From Bugulina stolonifera (taxonomy: Eukaryota > Bryozoa > Gymnolaemata > Cheilostomatida > Bugulidae): a stretch of DNA of 64,000 nt. The notes beneath the pieces were generated by a model. It did no database searches. It was not told the DNA's origin and worked only from the letters and a program-made list of their open reading frames with translations. Where the stretch lies: positions 2,232,001 through 2,296,000 of the forward strand of contig OW285190.1 in the NCBI GenBank assembly GCA_935421135.1. Direction: 5' to 3'. The translations under genes and the position numbers were made by a program. Numbering within the stretch: position 1 is the first letter of the stretch; every line of letters begins with the position of its first letter. Shown one piece after another: positions 28,362-40,913 of the stretch.

Positions 28362-29024
28362 ATGATGGCAGCGAAAAGGTATGTTATTGAGTATGAGTAA
28401 CATATCAATTTGATAATATAATATTAGTTACATGCAGCTTGCAGCAAATTATCTTGTGATTTGATAAGTAATAAAATAATAATAATCTATCTATACAGAT
28501 TTTAGTTAATAATATTTAGCAAAGTTTAGCAAGAAACTAAACGCGTAGCACAAGCTTCTGCACACATGTGTTGCCCTCACCAAAATACAAAGGAAATTTA
28601 TGCGTGCAACCTTATGCGTGCATACCAAACAGCTGGGTATTCTATAGTTATAGAGAAGACAACTACCAACAATAATATTGCCTATTGGTGCAGCTACAGC
28701 AATCATGTACATCTACAGCAAGTGCTAAGTGGTAATAATTCCTTTACCAGAACTACGTTTCGAATTGGTCGTCGCTGCTACCTTACCATAGCTCAACTGA
28801 TTGGTAGTGCTCTCTACTTGGACAGCTGGTTAGTTTCACTATCTACATACATGTATATCAGATCACCAGCCAGCAACTACCTCCTATTGGAACGTTTCAC
28901 TATATCACATCCTGTCAGTGACAGTGTAGACAAAGGAGAACTACCCAGTCCCAATAAGCCATCAGTATTCGGTAACATTGTGATGGTACAGGACATTTGT
29001 ATACGACTCCAGCTACCGGAATAA
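28362..29024 (+). CDS. candidate two-exon gene, 115 aa, unknown family
   Basis: Exon 1 (28362-28378) reads MMAAK plus two bases in a strong start context and ends at GTATGT. Exon 2 (28694-29024) starts after TTGGTGCAG and stays open for 110 codons to TAA. The acceptor is a tandem pair six bases apart (28693 and 28699) in the same frame. The product has alternating hydrophobic segments (FRIGRRCYLTIAQLIG, YLLLERFTI) and ends FGNIVMVQDICIRLQLPE, which could be a small beta-rich fold of OB type; this is a guess from the pattern only. Exon 2 alone is long for a chance frame in this AT-rich DNA. It is directly followed by an LTR-like copy. Confidence 0.4.
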
Positions 29025-29129
29025 ACCATACAGCACCTTAAGTGCCTAGTAGTTGTCACAGCACTACTCAGCTAACACTCGTACTCTCATAACTGACTGT
29101 TCGTATGTTTATACTCAACTGCATTGCAT

Positions 29130-29525
29130 GTCTAAACCATTCATTTACTGTCTATATACGTGTATCTATGTGTTTATACTCGTTCTACTTAACCGCATAC
29201 TGATGTACATTCATGTATGATAATTACTAAGTCTTTTAGTGCCTTTTATACCCATGTACAGAGGCCCGACCTCTCAGAATTACTTGATATTCATTTTGTA
29301 CATGAATTGGACCATTATAAGCAACTTTTGTATAACCCGACCCATTTTGGGTCGGCCGTCGGGCTTCCGGCGGCCATGTTGTTGCACAACTTCCGGACGA
29401 CCCTATGTCGTCTTTTCCCTACACTACGTCGGGCGGAAGTCCTTATACTATATAAAGGGCATTGTTTCACTGTTCATAGTCTCAGTCTTCACTTGGCTTT
29501 CAATAAAGACACATCTATACTTGAT
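29130..29525 (+). mobile_element. LTR-like element, copy 2
   Basis: Matches the insert at 18889-19290 from about 29227 to 29522 at high identity, weakly further upstream. It keeps the CpG-rich core, TATATAAAGGGC and TTTCAATAAAG. Downstream (29525-29760) lies unmatched sequence with a hairpin word GTCGTCCAAGGACGAC, perhaps the rest of the element. No internal protein region, so it is a solo or truncated copy. 29760-30263 shows nothing recognisable. Confidence 0.6.
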
Positions 29526-30263
29526 ACAGAGACTTTCACTCCCTTTTGTCAGGTCATTCGCTTAGCGAACCGCCTACTAGGTCGGATCACTCTCTTTCAA
29601 CGTATAGTCTGAAGGTTAGACTCGGGACCAAATGGGTCGTCTCTGGTAGTTATTGGGCTACTGAGACCGCTCGATCTTTCATGTAATGAGAAGGCCTAGC
29701 ACCACTCATAGGCACTTCAGTTTTGGGTCGGTAGTCGTCCAAGGACGACCGCACGAAATACCAGAAACCATTACAATATAATATGAAGAGGAACACAAAA
29801 TATAAAACTTTCCCAAACATCCACGACACTTGAATTACACTTGTATGTCCCATCGAACTACCTAATCTTGGTTATGATAAAACAACCAATGGCAAATAAA
29901 AATGAATTAAATTCTGTTCCCATGGTTTATTATAAATGCTGAAAAATTAGAGATGAAATTCGAGTGAAATAGAGGAACCAGGATATTATATCTTAGACAG
30001 CTGATACCTGATAGTGGAATTGATTTACATTGAGCATACTGCATATTTTTATTACCTAGTGGCAACTTGCCAATGAGTTAAAGAGATTCAGTATAATCAA
30101 GCGGGTACTGCAGATCCTTCACACATAACCACCATATTTCATTCATAATATGATCTCAAAGTAAATAAATAATTATTAAATTTGCAATTTAATGATTAAT
30201 TAATGTAAAAATCCAGATTATTTTAATAAATAAACACAGAACTGATGTAATTCTCAGGATAGT

Positions 30264-33200
30264 CTAGGTGGACTTGGTGTTATTACTACTTGCTACTCTA
30301 CCTCCCCCAGAATCCTGTGTAACCTTATTCTCAGAATCCTTTGCAACTTTATTTCTAGAATGTTCTGCTACTTTACTCTCAGAATGCTGCATAGCCTTAG
30401 TTTTATTTACTTTAGACCCGGTGGGCTGATTTAAGGAACTAGCGGATGTTCTAGCAGGACGTGTCTTCGTCTTGTCTACTAGAGGTGCTGCATCAGCGAT
30501 ATTTTTCTTGAAGGCTTTAGGATCCACAGCTACATTCTTCTTAGTAATAACCTCACTATGGCTGGCAGCGGTGACTTTATTACTCACAGCTGGGGCGACT
30601 GTCGAGACAGATTTGTCAAACCTGAAGAAGTACATCTACAAGACCCATAGTAACATGTACATTAGACCACTGTACAACATAGTACTGACCAGTGTATACA
30701 CAAACGTGGGCCTACACCATACAAGCTGTACATAGGAGATCTAACTCACAACTAGCAGTCATACATGATCTATAAAAAGAATTAGTGTCTTCACGACCAG
30801 TCAAATAAAAATCCAATGAGAGCCGCTTGGCCTAGGCTGAAGAGGCTATTGACCTGGGACTTCGTTTGGTTGGAGGAAACCATCCCTGGCTCATTGACAC
30901 ACCTGCATTGTACAATATGGAGGTGTCTCACACAAAATTAGGGAGTTTCCTTTTGGCCCAGGTCAGTGTGTACACGACCCTGTGACCAAAGTAGGCCACA
31001 AAACTTTTGAGCAAGTTAGCTTTTGCCTTAAATTTATGTCGTAAAGACACTAAGTATCAAGGTTCTTCACATACAAAATACAGATAGTAGAGTAGACTGT
31101 CTATACAGTCTCTATACACATAGTAGAGTAGACTGTCTACACAGTCTCTATACACATGGTAGAGTAGACTGTCTACACAGTCTCTATACACATAGTAGAG
31201 ACACAGTCTCTATACACATAGTAGAGTAGACTGTCTATACAGTCTCTATACACATAGTAGAGTAGACTGTCTACACAGTCTCTATACACATAGTAGAGTA
31301 GACTGTCTATACAGTCTCTATACACATAGTAGAGTAGACTGTCTACACAGTCTCTATACAGATAATAGAGTAGACTGTCTACACAGGCTCTATATACATA
31401 GTAGAGTAGACTGTTTACACAAAATGTACATTTTACTACATTTGAGTAGTGAAGTGATTGCCGCAAGGAAGAAAGACAATGTGAAGTATCATCTGTCTAA
31501 CCTATAATAATGATGGAACAGCTGGCCATGTGTATGTGCCATGGTGTATGTACCATGTGTATGTGCCATGTGTATGTACCATGTGCATGTGCCATGTGTA
31601 TGTGCCATGTGTATGTGCCATGTGTATGTGCTATGATGTGTAAATGAGAATGTTCCGATTCTGCTCGAAGGGTTGAATATTGTACATAGATCATCTAGCA
31701 GTATACATATACATGTATGTACACTCTTAATACTCGCAACATTTAGTCAAATAAATGAATAGTTACTTCATTACTATTATTATTGGTTAATAATACATAG
31801 ATGATGATATACTTACAACAAATCCAGTTGCCAGTAGCGAATGCAGTACAATAATGATAACCATGAATATAATCATCACCTACAAGAAAGAAGGTATTAT
31901 TTGGATTTATCTGCCCCTTACATGATAAAGCAGGAGAAGACAATTGCAATAAAGTAGCATGTCTTGACAAGATCACTAATGTTACCAAAGTAGCTAGTAG
32001 ACTACGCAGTGCTTAATAAATGATATGATGTGACTCGTAGTCATTCACTGCCTTTAAATGTAAAAATGTCGATAAGATAATTTATTTATTCCAACAGCAT
32101 CATTGTGTAGATATCATGTGACGGCATAATCAATGCTATAACATCACTGAGTGATATCCTTTCACTACTAATAATATACATTAGTTATGCTAAACTTACC
32201 TGCTTGCCATCATTCTTGACTGCAGGGTAGAGGGTAATAAGGAGTGTAGCCCCAGACAGTAGAGCGCACACAATAGCAAGTGGGTACTGGATATAAGGGA
32301 TCAGCCATAGAATCTAAAAACATGTACAACACTACTTGATATATATAACTTTATGTAATACCTGTATGTATAAAATGTATACATTAGATGACATACTCAA
32401 CTGCTATTATTATACATACTACAGCATCTAGTTTACTATGGTGAAATGTGTCATTAATTCGGAGTTGTCACCTCCCCTCACGACTATTACTACTTACACT
32501 AGCACCTATCTAATAACCAATCACTATTATCAATATAATATCAAACTGCCTATGGTTTGTTACCTTCATGGTCATTGGTTGTCAATTGTTACACTCCATG
32601 TGACATGCATATGACAAATAGATAGCAAGAAAACAACAAACTGTGTTGTTATCATTAAGTAGAGTATGTTGGAAGAGTGGCTGGCTTTACACAAAGTTAC
32701 ACATAAATCATGATAGAATATAGTTTGGGTAGTCAATGCACTACATGTGCATATAAAATGTATATGGTGAATATATCATATTATCATGATATGCAATGCA
32801 CTCCTCACTCACAGAGCATGGTATAAATATAGCCAAAGAGTATCCATAAACACATATGAGCTCAGTAAGGGTGTACCCAGCTAGGCTCCCTCTCCACCTC
32901 AGTATAGCCCACAATCCTACTGGTATTACCAGCCAGTATCCAAATATAGCTGTAGCTGCCAGAGGCACTGTAATAATGAAATGCTGTCAGCCAATAAACA
33001 CAGTAGTGTGAAGTTGCTCATCCGACTTCAAATTACGACTGAACTTGTGCAACCAAAGTCACTCTAGATTTGACAATAACATGTACACAATGGAAGTTGT
33101 TTTATATAATAATACATAATACTGACATGTATATTATGTAATGAACATGTCAAACAGGAAGTGCTCAGATAGACTCAGTTCCACATGTTTAGCAGTTGGA

Positions 33201-34452
33201 TTGGACAATTTGAGCAAGTCACATCACCAATAAGCATTCCTTCTTATAATGCACTCCTACTAATACAATGCATATGATGGACAGCTACGTATTTCCTCTA
33301 CCTTTGTGATAATCATAGACCCATTTAAACCCTCGTCCAGACGTCTCAAAGAAGTCAGCAACATTTCCCGTTATGGCGATACAGAACGTTAGAGTAGCGC
33401 ACACCCAGAAAGGACCTGAAAACAGACCATCACTTGGTAACAGACTATCACTTAGTAATGGACACAGTATAATATAGGCGTAAGTGAGCTTCATGTTCCA
33501 GTAATGATGCACAATATAATATCCACCTACAATACGTGCATTCCAATTCAACTTAGATACACAATACGGCGATACCAAGTACTCTAATGCATATAGAAGT
33601 CATTTATACACACCGTAGAGGTCAGCCTTGGGTCGTATAACATGCTCAAGGACATTTCTCTTTGGGTTGGGTAACATAGACCATAGAATTCTGCTACCAA
33701 CCTCCGGTGTATCAACATCAAAGAATTGCTGGTAGAAGGCGAGAGAGAAGACGGAAGGAGCTGGTTTACCTTCCACATCATTACTCTGTAACAAGAATGT
33801 ATGGAGGTCAAGGTATCATGTGGTAATGAGTGTAGACATACAGGTAACAGTCCATGCACCTATGTACATGTATATCCTACATGATGTAATACTACCGTCC
33901 AGTCTATCTTCACATACCGGAGGTTCATCCTCGTCGTCCCGAGTTGCGTCGGGCGGAAAATCCGAGAACTCAACGGTATGTTCAGCAGGGGCATCTGCTG
34001 ACTTCTTATCATCCGACTCATAGGGATGGTCTGAAATTTGGAAATTATTCAAATTTTATACTTTATGCAAGGACTAACAACATATTTTCGCTTTTAAAAG
34101 ATCAATTCTTCAATAAAAACTGGCAAGTTGATGGAAACATAACACCAACAGCCAAGAGCTCACTTCGTAAAAAATAAATTATATTTTTACAAGATCTCGA
34201 GACAAAATAGTTTCCACCTGCCAATTCTATAGAACTCCAGACCAACTCCTTGTTGCCATGCCAAGTATAACAACCCAAGTCACAGTCCAAAGGAACTTAC
34301 ATGCTTTATTGATTGTTTACAAGCCAAGACACTTACAGACAAGATACATTGTTGGACTGTAAAATGTAGAGTAGCTTACTAGCGTAGATAAACTATACAT
34401 AGCGAGTTGTGACTGCTACTTTGTACTTACCTTGAAACTCTAACTCATCCAT
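30264..34452 (-). CDS. YIPF1: YIPF1/YIPF2-like Yip1-domain Golgi protein, 8 exons
   Basis: Five-pass membrane protein of the Golgi and endosomal system that works with Rab GTPases in vesicle traffic. Minus-strand exons: 34452-34431, 34030-33918, 33785-33614, 33415-33302, 32967-32813, 32313-32200, 31879-31817, 30635-30264. These give 1125 nt, 374 aa, all junctions in frame. The cytosolic N terminus is acidic (DDEDEPP). The family core reads FSLAFYQQFFDVDTPEV, then KADLYGPFWVCATLTF, then helices ending in LICVYGYSLAIFIP, ILWLIP and VMIIFMVIIIVLHSLL. The last exon adds a basic, Ser/Lys-rich tail of about 120 residues with near repeats such as SENKV and SRNKV, longer than usual for the family. 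Intron 7 holds two minisatellites. YIPF1 versus YIPF2 is not resolved. Confidence 0.94.
31083..31425. repeat. 36-bp minisatellite in YIPF intron 7
   Basis: About nine units of roughly 36 bp with core GTAGAGTAGACTGTCTACAC followed by AGTCTCTATACACATA. Units contain the inverted word AGACTGT/ACAGTCT, so each can form a small hairpin. One unit is shortened near 31197. The long minus-strand frame is a by-product of the 36-bp period. Confidence 0.95.
31527..31632. repeat. 13-bp CATGTGTATGTGC minisatellite
   Basis: About eight units of CATGTGTATGTGC with minor variants (GTAC for GTGC, GTGCATG), in the same YIPF intron as the 36-bp array. Confidence 0.9.
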
Positions 34453-35299
34453 CTTGATCACAAACCAGTGTGACTGGTGAGACACTCCACTGACTATTAG
34501 TATGGAGTAACTAACTCAGCAGTAATAGCAGCAGCACAGTAGTAATAGTTCCTCCCTTTAGACCTGCTACTATAAGTAGGTCTAGTAGTCAGTAACTTCT
34601 ATGTTACTCCACTGGTACACAATCTAAAACAAAGTTGAATAAACAAATAAATTTCGTTTCGATTAACAAGTTCACCATACCGAGTACATATGCTGATGAC
34701 ACCACAAACTTAGATTAGTTATTAAGCCTACTACTTGTTGTCTCTGATGTGTTAAGTACACGTATATTGTTGCGACAATAACTTACGTTGTGCTCTCATT
34801 GGAGACAGAGACAATATTAACGCCCTAGTTGCTTATACCGAGTTTCCTAGCCCTGATACCGAGATTATCATTTAATGTTGTTATGTGGCAGACCTTAGCA
34901 GACCGAGTTGTGGTGTTAGTATATTCCAACAGCATCCATAGAAACTAACTACTCATCGAAATAAATTGCACAGCTAGCTGTGCTTGCTAATAATTATTTA
35001 TCATTACGGTGGGGACCCCCCCCCCCCCCTTCACAAAAAGCATTTGTCACACCTGAACGCTCAATTGCATTCGGTTACTAAACGCAGCCTCATATGAACC
35101 AGTACAATATCATATCAGCCCTTTTAAAGCTAGTAATCTATTTGATGGCTTTATATTGGGTCTTTCCTCGGCATCTTAATATGTTGCTTGTTCATGTTTT
35201 TAATGGAGGGTATAGCTGTTGATCAACTTTTTTGGCTACTTTGTGCATTGAAGTAAATGTGTTAAGATTGAAGTTCATCTGTAATAGTTAGGGCCATGA
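34453..35299. other. YIPF upstream region
   Basis: Presumed YIPF promoter side. It contains a run of about 15 C bases near 35018 and no recognised coding frame before the LINE relic. Confidence 0.45.
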
Positions 35300-35760
35300 A
35301 GCTGGTGTAAGCCATTTTGCAGGGATCTTGTGTTCCTGACTGGCCTGAATAACAGCGTGTCATCGGCAAAGAGGTGTATCAGGTTTTGCATAATTATAGG
35401 AAAAGGGGACCTAGCATGCTACCCTAAGGTATTCCTTATATAGTCGGTGTCATTTAAAGCCACAATTTGATGTTTTTCATGGAACCATTAGCGCATCAAC
35501 CATACAAGTTTCTAATTAACCCAACGATGTTGCAATTTGTATACCAGCTAGGCGCGACTTCCCTTATCAAATACTTTACAGAAGTCTAGAATAAATGCAT
35601 CTACAAGCTCGCTGATACAGAGGACTGTAACCAATAGTTGGATCACACAGTTCCTTTTGTCATCAAATCCATGTTGCTTATTCAGGAGAATGTGATTTCC
35701 ATCAAAGTATTGAAACAGCTTCACAGTCACAGAGATAAATGGGATGGCTTACAACTTTAT
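35300..35760 (-). pseudogene. non-LTR retrotransposon (LINE) reverse transcriptase relic
   Basis: Read on the minus strand, fragments show the order seen in CR1/Jockey-type reverse transcriptases: GNHILLNKQHGF, then DAFILDFCKVFDK (35548-35730), then a GS.LGPLLF-like region, then LFADDTLLFRPV around 35348-35374 with the catalytic F-x-DD. Stops and frameshifts break every block, so it is long dead. Flanking 35760-37378 has only non-descript frames and may include more of the same relic. Confidence 0.75.
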
Positions 35761-37378
35761 TGACATTACGTAGGCTTTCATGGAGATCATAATTACAGTA
35801 AAACATTGAGGGGCATAAGGGGTGTGCCCATTTGAAGCAATAGGAATATTTATTTGGGCCATCCTTCATATGTGTGAACCAATGGCGAAAAGAAAATAAT
35901 CTACACCAACCAACAGTTGGCTTTTGGCATACACTATCCTAGGTAGACCTATTCTGAAATATAAAAACAGTGCATGGACCCCAACAAACAAGTAAACCAT
36001 TAAATAAGTCGAAAATATCCGGAGGGAGGCAGTTCACTTTATCAGTAGTCTCAGCGAATGTGAAAGTGCTACTGAAGTCAGAAATCTACTTGGCTTAGTA
36101 CCACTTGCAGATAGGAAATGAAACCATTGAGCCACCTGCTGCATAAAACTTTTCAAAATCAAGAGTACCGTAGAACACTGCTGTCTGGTTAAAATGAAAT
36201 TATTGGAGACTGCACTCATGATACTATGACCTACTATGACAGTTTCCTCTCTAGAAGGATTCGGGATATGAGATTCATAGCTACTGACCAAGTGCAAAAA
36301 AGCAGTATGCTGTAAACCCTGGCTTGCCAATTGTAGCACAATGTTTTAATTATGGGGCATTCAAGTCATATACTAGGTTAAATAGAATATACTATGGATG
36401 CTGAGGTAAAAAGTGGCGGTGATTGTTATATATTCATTGATAGGTAATTGTTATATTATTCATCATATTCACTATGACTATTCTTCAGGTGTGGGTGATC
36501 TGATTGATCTGACAAGTGATAAATAATAATAAAATATTTATATTTAATATTAATATAATTTAATAATTGTAATGATAACATAAAGATTATAAATAATTTA
36601 ATAGTTAAGCTAATGACTTGATAATGATATGATTGAAGATATTCACGGTAAGTGTTTTGAGATCAGATTCAGAATGACCCAGTGTTATATAATGACATCT
36701 GGCTGCCCCTGCTTAATGATGTATACAGGGGTATAGGAGATTAAAGGTCTTAGCATCAGGTGATCAAAGCTTACAAGGCTTGTATAGCACTGAATGGTAT
36801 ACAAGTAGAAGAGCAGCGTATTGGAGCCACTTCTTACTTCTTGGTCTACCTGGTGAGTGATATAACACCCGGTCTCATGATTTGGATTCAAATCCTTGAT
36901 TCTTTCTACCCAAACACTTAAACAGATGCACAAGGACAAGAGAAGAGAGAGAATCAGAGATGTTATGTTTAATCAAGTGAAGTTGAAGTTGATTAATTAT
37001 AAATTAATTCAATTTTATCCTGAATGCTTGGCAGTTTTCAGCATTTGATGCAAACTTCTTAAAATTAAATTATATTATAATTGCCAATTGGGCTGAGAAT
37101 AGCTAGGCTCCACACAAAGTCATAATGATAAGCTTATTGATTTGGTGATCTTCTTTATTGAGGAGTGGTTTTGTCCTTTAAATTTGTTGACATGTTAGTA
37201 TTCTGCATTAAATCTGGGCATCCGGTAGACCTAGAGTCATGGTAAAGATTACTAGTGAAGAGGGTGAACATAACGTAACCTCCGCGATGGATTCGCGAAG
37301 GTCCCGTTTACTTAAAAAGTATTTGTTGTTAGGTGTTTGGGCAAAGCAGTAAAGCTGCTGCAGTTATTCCTTGAAAAC
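35761..37378. other. intergenic stretch before TIMM29
   Basis: AT-rich, especially 36530-36600. A 101-codon minus-strand frame at 36034-36339 has no recognisable similarity. The last 100 bases, with CGCGATGGATTCGCGAAGG, are probably the TIMM29 promoter and 5' UTR. Confidence 0.4.
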
Positions 37379-40300
37379 ATGGCGGCGCCCATGGTTGTAA
37401 AATTTTGTTGCACAAAAGCTCTATCACCTAGTCGTCTATACTGTTCGACAGCTAATGTACTCCCCAAGACTGCAAATATAGTCAAAGCTGACAAAGAACC
37501 CATTAGAAAAAGAATAGGTAAATGGTGCGACATTGCCAGGTTTAGCTTTGGCTTCATATGCTACACAGCATGTCTCTTCCATTGACTTTGAGATTGACCA
37601 ATCCAATAGTCAATAGATAGAGATAGCCCACTCAATCACGATTGGATTGATTGGTTACATGTAAATGTAGCTTTGGAAATTCTTACCAGATAGTTATTTT
37701 GAAAATTGCTAAACCTAGTAAATAAATTCTATGTGGTAAAATGAATGAATGAGGAAATGAATTTCAATTTTCATTTTGAATTCATGATCATCCAGTCTAA
37801 TCTAAAGTTCACCTCTCACATTAGACTAGTTCAAAAATTACCAAAGCTAAACGACAACTGGGTATGGTTAGGAGGGCACTCCACGGATCAACCAAAGATG
37901 CTAAACTACTTGCATACACTAGTCTCTGTCGGCCACACATGGAATATGCATCTGCCGTCTGGGATCCCGTCCATGAATACCAAATTACCAACATTGAAAT
38001 GGTACAAAACAGTGCTGTGCACTACATCTGTAACTTAAAAGGTAGAGTTAGCATATCGGCTGTCCTCAAGGAACCTAATCTCGATACGCTTAGCAACCGC
38101 CGCAGGAAGAACCGATACAACCTCCTCTTTCGCATTTTGGCGAATGAAGAACACTACGAAGCTCTTGCTAATACTTATGATGGGCTCATGAACAATCATC
38201 CTGCTGATGCAATTGTCACTAAAGCTACTACAAAAGGTGACCCACCCACTATTTATGCAAACACTTCAGCCTACCATGGTAGCTTCCTGCCCAAGACTAT
38301 ACGTGAACTCAAGTCACAATTGCTGCAATAAACATAGCAACAAATATATATTAACTTGTAACATGTTAGCATAACATGAACATATGACCACAGTAATCTT
38401 GGCAAAACCAGATGAGGCATACCCCTTGCATCACGCTCTAGTACGTTCTAAAGAAGAAGACGGAAGACGTTACCTTTTCTGTACGTTAAAGTTTAAAATA
38501 GAAAGTAAAAAAAAAGTTGTACGCCTAAGCGAAATAGATACTCACTGTAAAATTTTCATTTGTTTAGTCAAAATTTGCATTTCATCTATGAACTATGATT
38601 ACCATTATGAGATTATGATTAAATTCTTACTCTATTCAATTCAGTGAGTAAGAGAGTCAGAGTGGGGAGTAGACTCCTCTTCAATAAATGGTAAATCTGT
38701 GTGTAGTGTTCTCCCCGGTTCATTAGTATTACATTAGTGTCAGGTTGCGTTGTCTGAAGATTGTATCACCATATTGACATTCCAGCATTGGTCGGCAGTC
38801 ACTAGTATGCCTTTTTTGGATGCTTCACAGAAGGAATACTTCTTACAGCCTAGTACTTCGCATCATAAATCTTTGGTGGTGTTTCTCGATTTTCAGGTTT
38901 TACAGCATAGACCCAAGTATGCCCAGGTATTTTGTCTCATTGCCACATCTTACAATGTAGTTTGCTGCCACCAAGAGTGTAACTTAGAGTGGGAGATGAT
39001 ACTCTCTTGAACAAGATAAGTTTGCATGCACCACCTGGTATGATTTCAAGAGAGTTGTAGCTGTTTGGGTTATAAATATAAACTTCTGTAAAGTCACCCA
39101 AGTTTCATAACATTATTTTAATTCTTTAAGGGCTATTGTGGCAGGTAACCTACCAGCTTAATAACTTCAGTAGAATCCCCAGATCTACATAGGCTTTAGA
39201 TGCGTTACCCAAGTCTAGGGAGCTTTAGTGTAATTCATTATGGGATAGTAAAGCCATCCATCTTAATTATAACATCCATGTGCCAGCTTTAAGAAGCTTT
39301 ATTCTGCAGGTAAATAAACTATGGTGGTTGCAGAGCAGTTTTAACTGCAGATAGATCGAAGACATTATGTATTAGATGAATATCGTTATAAAACGAGTGT
39401 AGAGAGTTCTAACTATACTGCCTTCAATTCAGCAACTGCAGATGACGGCTCTCTCTCGGTCCTTTTCACTATTTCATAATATCTTGAGCCATGAGTAAAA
39501 TGTTAATTAAAAATTGTCAATGATGTGTCTCATTGCCTCCATGGTACTTTGCTCGTACATCACTATGTTAAAACATTCATTAACTCATTGAGAAGTTGTA
39601 AGTAACAATAAAAAGAAATAACCACAATAAAAATTAGTGAAATTCTGACAAGTTTTACACTAAAAAAGTGACGTTTTGCTTTGAAGTTTGAACTTCTGCC
39701 ACCATTTAGTCACAATATTTCATCAAAACCTAAATAATAGCCTAATAACTCTATAAACAGAACTTGTGCTAAACAAGAAATGAATTGAATTGTAGCTTGA
39801 CATGTAGTTGATCTAGCAGCTTGATCAAAACTTGCGTTTCTGGGGACATGTAGCCTAAAGATTTAACTTTTAACTTGAAAGTTGTCATTTGTCACTAAAA
39901 AGAATTGAGTTGCACAAGTCAATTCTTTTTTAGTAACAAATCACTTTTTGTAAAGTCTCAACTCAGAGTTTCTAAAACAAAACTTGCAGACATTTCTGGT
40001 AACAACACTGCGAGAGGTACTGGGCACATGAGCACTCAGTTACACCCACTGGTTCCGTCAGTGGTCACACTGAAACCTAGAATCCTTGTTTTCTACATAG
40101 AGGATCATGAATTGCATTACTGGTGTGTAATAATTCTCTATATTGGCTACTTTCAGTGGGACATCTGAAACGAATCGTTGAGGATTATAAGAACGCAATC
40201 ACCGATACCAAAGACTATGTGAGGGAGAAGCCAATGAGAACGACTTTCTATGGTTTGTTAACCGCTGCCACTAGTTATTTGTATACCCACAATCCATCTA

Positions 40301-40686
40301 TGGATGACTATGAGGGGCACCTGGCAGTACTAACTAGTGACCTTGCAGAAGTGGGCGTCGCCCTTAGGAATAAGGAGAAGTGTAGGCAAGTTCAGACAAT
40401 ACTAGACTACCACAGTCACGGAAGACTACGGAGGTTTAGTTTTGGTGTGTTTAGTTTGATATGGGTTAGTGAACACCCTAAGTATATAGACTTGTATGAG
40501 GCACAGTGCAAGGATATACAGATGACGTGGTCCGAGTGGCCCCGGTATATCGTCGACATTGGTGTTCTTGGACAGTGGCGGTACACACAGCAGTATATGG
40601 TGGACTTTGATATTAACCCTGATGAATGGACTGATACTCAGTCTAATGCATCTAGTAACCCACCTAGTAAACCAAATAAAACATAG
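37379..40686 (+). CDS. TIMM29: TIMM29, mitochondrial inner-membrane TIM22 complex subunit
   Basis: Subunit of the TIM22 carrier translocase that inserts multi-pass proteins into the inner mitochondrial membrane. Exon 1 (37379-37517) starts MAAPMVVKFCCTKALS, a basic, serine-rich leader fit for mitochondrial targeting, and ends RKRI plus one base. Exon 2 (40157-40686) begins VGHLKRIVEDYKNAI. The sum is 669 nt, 222 aa. Family landmarks: a conserved central helix near FYGLLTAATSYLYTHNPS, GRLRRFSFGVFSLIW, IDLYEAQCKDIQMTW, and the C-terminal FDINPDEW (DxNxDE in relatives). The 2.6-kb intron carries a LINE 3' end. It lies divergent from YIPF. The start ATG has an A at -3 and G at +4; an upstream in-frame TTG is unlikely. 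Confidence 0.9.
37745..38345 (+). mobile_element. 5'-truncated LINE, C-terminal part of the ORF2 protein
   Basis: After a frame slip near 37840, the frame reads AKRQLGMVRRALHGSTKDAK, then CRPHMEYASAVWDP, then RRRKNRYNLLFRIL, and ends NTSAYHGSFLPKTIRELKS before TAA at 38331. This is the standard C-terminal tail of CR1/L2-like non-LTR elements, including the YASAVWDP motif. It lies inside the TIMM29 intron on the sense strand and looks young except for the slip. Confidence 0.88.
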
Positions 40687-40745
40687 GCATTATTATTATA
40701 TTCGCTTACGTCTTTTTATTTTTTAATCTGCCTGATTCTAAATAC

Positions 40746-40751
40746 AATAAA
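40746..40751 (+). terminator. TIMM29 polyadenylation signal
   Basis: AATAAA 60 bases after the TIMM29 stop codon, followed by an AT-rich tract. Confidence 0.6.
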
Positions 40752-40913
40752 AATATATTTATAACAAATCATTGTGAATTTACTTGGCTCTGACATGATG
40801 TTATTGGTACCAAACAGTGTTAGTGGTAGGCCTTATGTACATTGTACATGTATAATGTATGTTATATCATGCAGTGAGTAGTGCAGTGTAGTAATGCAGT
40901 AGGTGTACAATTT

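Noticed and set aside
31173..31466. 97-codon frame of DSLLYYVYRDC repeats
   Set aside because: Product of the 36-bp minisatellite in a YIPF intron.
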